DNA of 64,000 nt from Anaerolineales bacterium (GTDB taxonomy: Bacteria; Chloroflexota; Anaerolineae; Anaerolineales; Villigracilaceae): the NCBI GenBank assembly GCA_014379595.1, contig JACMLM010000034.1:106608-170607 (forward strand). Direction: 5' to 3'. The notes beneath the pieces are model-generated. The model was not told where the DNA came from. It worked only from the letters and a program-made list of their open reading frames with translations, and did no database searches. The stretch's first letter is position 1; each line of letters opens with the position of its first letter. The position numbers and the translations under genes are program-made. This document shows positions 57,577 to 64,000 of this stretch, piece after piece.

Positions 57577-58815
57577 CTAATATCTTCTTTGCACGCGGTT
57601 GCGTAACAAGACCGCTGTGGCATTCAGAGTGAGCAACAGAACAAGCAGGACAATGATGGCGCTTGCCGCAATGGAATGAAATTCAGGCTGGGCGCGTGTT
57701 GTCCATTGATAGATCTGGATCGGTAATGCTGTGAATTTTGAGAATGGGCCATCCGGGTCAAGGCTGATGAAGGTGGATGCACCCACGACGATCAGCGGTG
57801 CTGTTTCGCCGATGGCACGTGAAACCGCAAGTATGCTGCCGGTTAGAATGCCTGGCAGGGCATTGGGTAATACATGATGCCAGACGGCTTGCCAGCGAGT
57901 TGCGCCGACGCCAAACGCGGCTTGCCGCAATGAATCAGGTACAGCCTTGATCGCCTCTTGTGCATTGATGATGATCAGCGGCAGAACCAGTATGCCCATT
58001 GTCAACCCGGCGGATAAAATGGTACGCCCATTTGCATCTGTGACGCCGAATATGCTTCCGCTTGTGAGGGGTTCCAAAGTTCGCACAAAGATCGCCAGCC
58101 CCAACATGCCATAGACGATACTGGGTACACCGGCAAGGTTATTAATATTGGTTTGAATAACACGGTTAAGAAAATTTTTATTGGCGTATTCTTGAAGATA
58201 GATCGCTGCACCCGTGCCGATGGGCAGGGCAAATAAAATGGCGATTCCCACCATCCACAGCGAACCAAATATGGCAGTACGTACGCCTGCGAACTCAGCT
58301 TTGGATGACATGGGCGTGGTAAGAAATACCGGCGTAAGCCATGAACGAAATTCCAACTTTGCTTCAGGATATTTCTGTGCAACTTCAGCTTTGATCTCTC
58401 CACTACGAAAAATGGAATCGGTCAGAGACCAGGTTTGTTTTGTATCAATTTGGATCAGTCGTTCCAATAACAGTGTGTATAGAACTGACCGGGAACGCTT
58501 CTCCATTGGTTTTTCGTTATCCAGCTTCGTATATGCGCCCGAGGAAAGATTGGCCTTGAGAATAGCCAGCAATTCCTCCTTGGTCAGATCATCCAAGGGT
58601 TTCGATGTAAATTCGGTCGGATCATTTTTGTATTCAAAGGCCACATAACCGAATGCACCATCAATAACGTTATAGAGCAGTGCAACGAGGCTTAATATGG
58701 CGATCACCAGCGCGGAGAAGAATAGCACCCGCCCGATGGATGCATTGCGATAGCGTGTGGCGAGAGCACGACGTAAAGATTCACCTTCGGGGTAATGGTT
58801 GTGGTTTGAATTCAT
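57577..58815 (-). CDS. pstA: Phosphate ABC transporter permease PstA, long form
   Basis: 412 residues against ~290 in E. coli. The membrane core is typical (AIYLQEYANKNFLNRVIQ, AAFGVGATRWQAVWHHVLP as the EAA loop, AIGETAPLIVVGA). The extra ~115 residues lie between the first helix and the core (about 55-170) and look soluble and mixed in secondary structure. ATG overlaps the pstC stop (ATGA). Confidence 0.93.
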   Translation of the reverse strand: MNSNHNHYPEGESLRRALATRYRNASIGRVLFFSALVIAILSLVALLYNVIDGAFGYVAFEYKNDPTEFTSKPLDDLTKEELLAILKANLSSGAYTKLDNEKPMEKRSRSVLYTLLLERLIQIDTKQTWSLTDSIFRSGEIKAEVAQKYPEAKLEFRSWLTPVFLTTPMSSKAEFAGVRTAIFGSLWMVGIAILFALPIGTGAAIYLQEYANKNFLNRVIQTNINNLAGVPSIVYGMLGLAIFVRTLEPLTSGSIFGVTDANGRTILSAGLTMGILVLPLIIINAQEAIKAVPDSLRQAAFGVGATRWQAVWHHVLPNALPGILTGSILAVSRAIGETAPLIVVGASTFISLDPDGPFSKFTALPIQIYQWTTRAQPEFHSIAASAIIVLLVLLLTLNATAVLLRNRVQRRY

Positions 58816-59753
58816 TCATACCTCTGGCGAAATCTATTAATGATCCCCTGGCTGATAAGATTTAATACCAATGTAACTAGGAACAACATCAATGCAATGG
58901 CAAAGAGGCTTGTGTAATCAATTGAGTTGTAGCTCAAGTCACCGCCGCTGATGCGGGCGATGTGGCCTGTCATTGTTTCGGCGGCTAGAAATGGATTGAA
59001 GGTGAAATTTGGGCCAGCGCCTGCGGCCACAGCAACGATCATCGTTTCGCCGACTGCACGCGAGATGCCGATGATAAGCGCTGCACCTATGCCTGATAAT
59101 GCAGCAGGCAGAACGACCTGCAAGCTGGTTTCAATTTTGGTTGCACCCATGGCATATGAGCCTTCACGAAGTGCACGAGGTACTGAACTTAATGCATCTT
59201 CACTCATGGATGATATCAGCGGCAGGATCATGATGCCCATGACGATGCCTGCAGATAGCATGTTGTAGACTTGCACGCCCTCGCCAAAAATAAACTGTAA
59301 AAGAGGAGTCATAAATAGCAATGCAAAATATCCGTATACAACGGTTGGAATGCCTGCGAGAATCTCGAGGATGGGTTTTAACGCTGACCGTGCTTTCGGA
59401 GAAGCATATTCACTTAGATACAGTGCTGCTGCCAGCCCAAAAGGAAGCGAGACCAGCATCGCAATAAAACTGGTGGTGAGGGTGGATGTTACAAGCGGCC
59501 AAATTCCGAACTTTCCAATTCCTGGCGACCATTCTGTTGTACCTAAAAATTTTGCAAAGGTTACGTCTGGATTGCCGAAAAACAGCCACGCTTCCTTGCC
59601 CAATACGTAGACGATGGCTACGGTGATAAAAATGGATAAAAACCCTGCAAGGAACAGCAGGGTTTGGATGACACTTTCACCCAAACGCATTTTCTTTTTG
59701 AGATCGAGCGGACGGAAATTTTGATTTTCCATAATTGTATTTTCTTGTTTCAT
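58812..59753 (-). CDS. pstC: Phosphate ABC transporter permease PstC
   Basis: 313 residues, six helices; EAA-loop GSYAMGATKIETSLQVVLPA and AVGETMIVAVAAGAG are typical of PstC. Start at 59753 is used; an in-frame ATG at 59732 is possible, and neither has a clear ribosome-binding site. Confidence 0.95.
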   Translation of the reverse strand: MKQENTIMENQNFRPLDLKKKMRLGESVIQTLLFLAGFLSIFITVAIVYVLGKEAWLFFGNPDVTFAKFLGTTEWSPGIGKFGIWPLVTSTLTTSFIAMLVSLPFGLAAALYLSEYASPKARSALKPILEILAGIPTVVYGYFALLFMTPLLQFIFGEGVQVYNMLSAGIVMGIMILPLISSMSEDALSSVPRALREGSYAMGATKIETSLQVVLPAALSGIGAALIIGISRAVGETMIVAVAAGAGPNFTFNPFLAAETMTGHIARISGGDLSYNSIDYTSLFAIALMLFLVTLVLNLISQGIINRFRQRYE

Positions 59754-59993
59754 TATTATTCGCTCATATTATACGGCATTGGAGAATATGTGTTATGAAA
59801 TTTTTTGCTCAACAGTGATCGGGATGAATACTCTTAAGATGATGGCTTTGCTATCGAGTTCTGTTGGGATTTCTTTCAAGCAATCTTTACCCGATATGCC
59901 CAAAGGCTCCCTACCAGAAGACTAGCGTATAACAGCAAGAATGGGCTGGCCTCATTATATAAAGACCAGCCCACATCTTACAAAGTTATTCTC
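59754..59993. other. pstS-pstC intergenic region with hairpin
   Basis: 240 bp without a gene. Near pstS, TGGGCTGG (59942-59949) pairs with CCAGCCCA (59966-59973). It has no run of T on the minus strand, so it may protect or partly terminate the pstS message and so favour PstS over the permeases. Nothing else recognisable. Confidence 0.5.
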
Positions 59994-61064
59994 TTATTTC
60001 GTGCCGGTGCCAGACATCCAGGCATCCATGGAGCCTTCGAGGTCAGCGGCGGGAGCGGGGAAGTAACCCACATCGAGGATCTCGTTGTTGACGTTGTTCA
60101 GGTAGAAGTAGATGTATGCAGCAACTTGAGGCTTCTCAGCGAGGATGCTAGCATCTGAGTAGATGAAGAGCGGGCGGGCGATAGGATAAGTGCCATCGTC
60201 CACAGTGCCCTGGTTGGGTTCTACACCATCAACTGCTACGGCCTTCAAAGCGCCTGAGTTTTCAGAGAAGTAAGCGAAGCCGAAGTAACCAATTGCATAG
60301 GGGCTGCCTTCCACACCTTGAACGAGCACGTTGTCATCTTCAGAGAACTGTGCACCTGGGAGGCCAAGGATGGCTTCTTCGCCAGCGGCGAGATCAGCTT
60401 TCCCATCTGCATTGAGGAAGAGAGGGGCAACAACAACTTCGTTGAAGTAATCGAAGGTACCGCTATCTGCGCCTGGGCTGTAAACAGCAATGGCTTCGGC
60501 GGGGTAGGAAGCATCGACCTGATCCCAAGTGGTGAATTCACCAGAGTAGATCTTGCCAATTTGTTCCTTGCTGAGGGCAGTGACAAAATCATTCTCAGCA
60601 CTTACCACAACGGCCAAAGCATCGGTACCCACACGGAATTCGATGGGTGTGCGGCCAATGGCTTTGCAGAGTTCAACTTCGCTGTCTTTGATGGCGCGGG
60701 AAGCGTTGGCGATATCTGACTCGCCTGCGGTACAGAAGCGCTCAAAACCAGCGCCGGTGCCAATGCTGTCAACGGTCACGTTGCCGGTGTAGCCTTCCTG
60801 TTGGAAGAGTTCAGCCATGCGCTCAGAGAGAGGGAACACGGTGGATGAACCAGCGGTGATGACGTCACCAGTTACAGCGTCTGGAGCAAACATAGCCAAT
60901 GGATCTTCAACTGGGGCTTCGGTGGGAGCTGCAGTGGGTTCAACAGGAACTTCAGTAGGTTCTGGGGCCGCAGTTGGGGCCTCGGTGGCTGGGGTGCCGC
61001 ATGCGGCGAGCAAGAGGCTCATAGCTACGATAACGAACATTAACGAACGAATTGTTTTGGACAT
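59994..61064 (-). CDS. pstS: Phosphate-binding lipoprotein
   Basis: 356 residues. Lipoprotein signal SLLLAACGTP with Cys22, then a Thr/Pro/Ala/Glu-rich linker (residues 23-55) of the kind used to display proteins on monoderm or Chloroflexota surfaces. The phosphate-binding loop VITAGSSTVFPLSERM and DSIGTGAGFERFCTAGESDIA are PstS-specific. It captures phosphate and hands it to PstCA. AAGGAG lies 6 bp before the ATG and can pair with an upstream CTCCTT. Confidence 0.96.
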   Translation of the reverse strand: MSKTIRSLMFVIVAMSLLLAACGTPATEAPTAAPEPTEVPVEPTAAPTEAPVEDPLAMFAPDAVTGDVITAGSSTVFPLSERMAELFQQEGYTGNVTVDSIGTGAGFERFCTAGESDIANASRAIKDSEVELCKAIGRTPIEFRVGTDALAVVVSAENDFVTALSKEQIGKIYSGEFTTWDQVDASYPAEAIAVYSPGADSGTFDYFNEVVVAPLFLNADGKADLAAGEEAILGLPGAQFSEDDNVLVQGVEGSPYAIGYFGFAYFSENSGALKAVAVDGVEPNQGTVDDGTYPIARPLFIYSDASILAEKPQVAAYIYFYLNNVNNEILDVGYFPAPAADLEGSMDAWMSGTGTK

Positions 61065-61070
61065 TCTTTT

Positions 61071-61097
61071 CTCCTTATGATTTATATATCAAAGGAG
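61071..61097 (-). promoter_or_regulatory. pstS leader hairpin that pairs the Shine-Dalgarno sequence
   Basis: On the minus strand CTCCTTTGAT (61097-61088) pairs with ATCA-T-AAGGAG ending at 61071, with one bulged T and a short A/T loop. The paired AAGGAG is the pstS ribosome-binding site. Confidence 0.5.
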
Positions 61098-61151
61098 ATG
61101 ATACACATCCGCTCTTAAGGTCAATGGAAGGATACGTTAACGTCTTGTTAA
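61098..61151 (-). promoter_or_regulatory. Pho box (four 11-bp repeats) and -10 of the pst operon
   Basis: On the minus strand TTAACA (61151-61146), TTAACG (61140-61135), TTCCAT (61129-61124) and TTAAGA (61118-61113) are each separated by exactly 5 bp. TATCAT (61103-61098) follows 9 bp later as a -10 box, the geometry of PhoB/PhoP-activated promoters lacking a -35. Confidence 0.8.
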
Positions 61152-61235
61152 GAAAAAAATTGATCTGGGAGTAATCTAAAACGTTCCATCAACGGCGATA
61201 ATTGGTTCTGCTTTAATGAGTATTTGCTCAGCTGA

Positions 61236-62411
61236 TCAATTTTCTGCGTCTGCTCTTTCTATTAGCTTTGCCAGCCGTTCTACAAGAGTAATGATCTCGG
61301 GTCTGGGTGGTTTATCTGGTTGAATGAGCAACTCCTGTACAGATTGAAGACGTTCCTGAAGATCTTGAACTTGAAGACTAGGGTGGCTTGTAACATCCAC
61401 TGTTGGGGTTATTGGGCGCATCAAGCGCGTGGCAATGATCTGAATTGCGGCAGCCAAAGGAATTGCAAATAATATACCCATAATCCCATAGAGGCTTGCC
61501 ATCACGATAATCATCACAATGGTCAAGGAAGAGTTATAGCGTTGGCTATTAAAGATACGCGGCTCAACAATAAATTCCAACACAGCTAGAACCAGGATGG
61601 TCCAGATAGTTGCCATCAAGGCCATTAGTGGACTCGTCAATATTCCAACGATAAGAGCTGGTATGACTGCCAACAATACACCCACCCATGGAACCAACCA
61701 TACAATTGCACCGATTACACTTAGAACAATGGGATATTTCAAACCCATCAATTGATAGCCCATCCCAAGCAGTACTATGGCTATCAGGCTTTGCATTAAT
61801 TCGCTGCGCAAATAAGCGCCCAGGTCTGTTTCAACCTGTTGCCAGATCTCACGCGCCCGTGTTCTTACATCCACTGGCAGGATCGATAACCACAAGCGTT
61901 TAAATCTTTCCTGGTCTGCACCCCAATAAAGACTAAGTACCAGAACAATGCCTATTTGGCCCAGGAGATCGAAAGATCCCAATGCTGCACCCAGAAAAAA
62001 TTGGATCAGTCCATTGATTTGCGCTTCACTCAATGTTTTCAGCAGATCGGTTAAAACCGCCAGACCCTGCGCTGCAAGTCTTTGAAATAAAGTGCCATCT
62101 GGCCATTGGGTTAGGATCTGTTCATATCCGCTGGCGAGGTCCCTGATCAATTGTTGGGATGAGACAAAAAATGGTGCACCGAAAATAATTCCAAAAGATA
62201 TGATTGTGCCTACACAGATCCCATAAGAAATCAATAAGGCCGTGCCGCGTGACCATCCGCGTGCGAGAAAATAATCAACGATCGGGCGGATGGCAGCCGC
62301 TACAACCACTGATAAAATGAACAAGAGGACAGTCGTTCGAAGTTCCCAAACGAGAAATACTACCGTAAGTGTGGTCAAAATAACCACTGTGAACCAGGCA
62401 ACTTGTTTCAT
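61236..62411 (-). CDS. AI-2E family transporter (1)
   Basis: 391 residues, about eight helices. The C-terminal PLMALMATIWTILVLAVLEFIV and IVMIIVMASLYGIMGILFAIPLAA, and the central YLRSELMQSLIAIVLLGMGY, are typical of the AI-2E exporter family (PerM/TqsA). Substrates are poorly defined; some members move autoinducer-2 or Na+/H+. A short charged coil ends the protein. ATGA overlap with the next gene upstream suggests the two work as a pair. Confidence 0.88.
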   Translation of the reverse strand: MKQVAWFTVVILTTLTVVFLVWELRTTVLLFILSVVVAAAIRPIVDYFLARGWSRGTALLISYGICVGTIISFGIIFGAPFFVSSQQLIRDLASGYEQILTQWPDGTLFQRLAAQGLAVLTDLLKTLSEAQINGLIQFFLGAALGSFDLLGQIGIVLVLSLYWGADQERFKRLWLSILPVDVRTRAREIWQQVETDLGAYLRSELMQSLIAIVLLGMGYQLMGLKYPIVLSVIGAIVWLVPWVGVLLAVIPALIVGILTSPLMALMATIWTILVLAVLEFIVEPRIFNSQRYNSSLTIVMIIVMASLYGIMGILFAIPLAAAIQIIATRLMRPITPTVDVTSHPSLQVQDLQERLQSVQELLIQPDKPPRPEIITLVERLAKLIERADAEN

Positions 62412-63703
62412 GAAGGATTCTTTAATTGAAGTGCTTGCGTAATCGTATTGGACAAATCCATCGCAATCGATTCGACTGCGTCTTCCACCTGGTCACTGGT
62501 CTCGGCCTCTTCTTCCCCTTCCTTGTGCCGTACCATCTTACGTACGTCTAATACAAGCTCATTTGTATCGTAGGAAAGTTTACTTAAACTGTCACGACCT
62601 TCAGGCAGTGTAATTTCTGGTTCCTGTTCTTTTAGCACGGATCGATCTATCACGATTTGAATGACGACGGTGATGGGGATCGCTAACAACAGTCCGATAA
62701 ACCCAAATAATGAGCCAAAAGCAAACATGGACAGTAATGTGATCAGGGGATTCACACCAACGGTTTTATGCATAATGCGCGGCAAGAGAACATTGTTTTC
62801 AAGGAACTGGATCAGAGCTGTTGCACCGATCACCCATATGATTTTAGAAGGATCAGTGGTCAAAGCGATCAAAATAGCCGGGATGGCACCAAGCATAGGA
62901 CCCAATAACGGGATCAACTCCATGGCACCTGCGAAGAGAGCCAGGCTTAAAGGAGATGGCAAACCGATGATCATATAAGCGATAAATGCTGCGATTGCAA
63001 TGATAGCTGCCAGAAATCCTTGTCCACGTATATAGCCGCCAACGCGCGTACGGATCTCATCAATGGCATGACGCATGCTTTCGCGCTTTTCATTTGGCAT
63101 GATCAATAAAAGCGCGAGGATCACGTGTTCGCCTTCGACTGTCCAATAAAAACTGAACAATAAGATGACGATCAAAACAAGGATGCCATTGATCGTGGCT
63201 TTAATGACATCGAGAGCGGGAGCCATACCATCCAAAGTATTAGTCTCGGCTATCGGCGCATCTGTGATAGGCTCTATGGTAAAGCTGGGGGATAACTGCC
63301 ACCCCAATTCACGTATTAAAGGATCGAAAGAATTGCTCAAGCTGGCTCTTAAACTTTGATAGTAATTTTCGATCAGAGGAAAAGTTGTCGTGGAGTGTTG
63401 AATCACTTGAGGAACAGCCCAACTGATAAGGCTTGTGAAGACTCCTAATAACGTTAGGTAGATAAGGATTACACTGACCCAACGCGGCAAGCGATGCTGG
63501 GTGAGCCAATCTACAATGGGAGCAATTGCAATACTAAATACCACTCCTATGAAGAGAATGATGATTAGTGTTCGAAAGCGATAAACTAATAAAAACCCAG
63601 CCACTATCGCGAGAACGCTTAATGTCGCAGCGACCACCCGATGAGTAGTCCATTCGGGAAGAGGAGTTGAGGAGGGAGGTGTCGATGCTAAATTCTGATT
63701 CAC
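62408..63703 (-). CDS. AI-2E family transporter (2)
   Basis: 431 residues. Same fold as its neighbour: YIRGQGFLAAIIAIAAFIAYM, AGAMELIPLLGPMLGAIPAI and LLSMFAFGSLFGFIGLLLAIP are family signatures. It has a longer soluble segment (about 105-175) and an acidic C-terminal tail. It overlaps the downstream copy by 4 bp and begins 2 bp after the YihY gene. The two copies are diverged, which argues for a heteromeric transporter and not a recent duplication. Confidence 0.88.
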   Translation of the reverse strand: MNQNLASTPPSSTPLPEWTTHRVVAATLSVLAIVAGFLLVYRFRTLIIILFIGVVFSIAIAPIVDWLTQHRLPRWVSVILIYLTLLGVFTSLISWAVPQVIQHSTTTFPLIENYYQSLRASLSNSFDPLIRELGWQLSPSFTIEPITDAPIAETNTLDGMAPALDVIKATINGILVLIVILLFSFYWTVEGEHVILALLLIMPNEKRESMRHAIDEIRTRVGGYIRGQGFLAAIIAIAAFIAYMIIGLPSPLSLALFAGAMELIPLLGPMLGAIPAILIALTTDPSKIIWVIGATALIQFLENNVLLPRIMHKTVGVNPLITLLSMFAFGSLFGFIGLLLAIPITVVIQIVIDRSVLKEQEPEITLPEGRDSLSKLSYDTNELVLDVRKMVRHKEGEEEAETSDQVEDAVESIAMDLSNTITQALQLKNPS

Positions 63704-63705
63704 AG

Positions 63706-64000
63706 TTATGCTATTTCCTTAACATTCAGTACTCTATTTGTATTTTCGCTAGACTGATCAGGATTCGGCTTGGGTGAAAACATATTGGTGTACACCTGTG
63801 TAAATTCTGCACCTAGGAACAGGATCTGAGCAGAGTAATAAACCCATACCAAAATGACTACAAGAGAGCCAGCTGCCCCATAGGTTGAAGTGACACTGCC
63901 ATTTCCCAGATAAGTCCCGATGGCTAATTTTCCGATAGAAAATAGCAGGGATGTGATCGCGGCACCGATCCACACATTACGCCAGGCAATTTCTACATCG
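63706..64000 (-). CDS. YihY/virulence factor BrkB family protein, partial
   Basis: The reading frame is open to the window edge; about 97 C-terminal residues are visible. IAWRNVWIGAAITSLLFSIG, a short turn, then YGAAGSLVVILVWVYYSAQI and LGAEFTQVYTN are the conserved C-terminal half of YihY/BrkB membrane proteins. The hydrophilic tail ends NVKEIA. Function unknown; first known gene of the operon with the two AI-2E transporters. Confidence 0.88.
   Translation of the reverse strand, partial: DVEIAWRNVWIGAAITSLLFSIGKLAIGTYLGNGSVTSTYGAAGSLVVILVWVYYSAQILFLGAEFTQVYTNMFSPKPNPDQSSENTNRVLNVKEIA

Overview
The window looks like chromosomal DNA of a Chloroflexota bacterium, most likely of Anaerolineae type. 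This is inferred from the style of the proteins, not from a marker gene: lipoproteins with Thr/Pro/Ala-rich linkers, a sigma/anti-sigma/bactofilin-like envelope operon, many multi-pass membrane proteins of unknown role, a DnaB-DnaD-DnaC-like replication cluster, NrtR-controlled NAD salvage and a high load of short palindromic repeats. Both ends cut genes: a macro-domain protein on the left and a YihY/BrkB membrane protein on the right.

Layout. 1-12834 is mostly plus strand: macro-domain protein, DUF58 plus transglutaminase pair, a GNAT enzyme, a TetR-controlled cytochrome P450, and a run of membrane and secreted proteins that includes a subtilisin fused to a large membrane domain. 13118-19607 (minus) is a complete Prr-type defence island: type IC hsdM, a half-length hsdS, the anticodon nuclease gene prrC and hsdR. 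19919-35976 (minus) carries a P-type ATPase, an S2P-like protease with CBS domains, an alpha-oxoamine synthase, NAD-dependent DNA ligase, a MinD-like ATPase beside a tandem-domain nucleotide cyclase, an AlkD repair protein, a FAD oxidoreductase and a GAF protein. 36173-38069 (plus) holds nadD and an Fsr-like transporter. 38145-48079 (minus) holds a C45 peptidase, the sigma/anti-sigma/bactofilin operon, an aldehyde dehydrogenase, an Imm74-like orphan, a solute-binding lipoprotein, a second S2P protease and tRNA-Sec; a plus-strand REP-associated transposase (RAYT) with its REP pairs sits inside it. After tRNA-Pro(GGG), 48383-52327 (plus) is the bfn-dnaB-dnaD-dnaC-like replication cluster and 52430-55478 (plus) the nrtR-nicotinamidase-pncB operon. 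55527-61064 (minus) is pstSCAB-arsC-phoU behind a four-repeat Pho box. 61236-64000 (minus) is two AI-2E family exporters and YihY.

Connections. NAD metabolism appears three times: nadD, nrtR/pncA-like/pncB, and the NAD-consuming ligA. Defence and conflict are represented by the Prr island, the Imm74-like orphan and the macro-domain protein. The intergenic space is unusually repeat-rich: at least five palindromic families are visible, and some copies lie inside genes or supply stop codons. Several genes have a -10 hexamer placed so that transcription would begin at, or within a few bases of, the start codon, suggesting leaderless mRNAs are common here.

The most notable content is the Prr island (a suicide tRNA nuclease held by a type I restriction enzyme, here with a half-size specificity subunit), the RAYT/REP system with REP copies absorbed into coding sequence, and the tandem-fused DnaC-like helicase-loader candidate.
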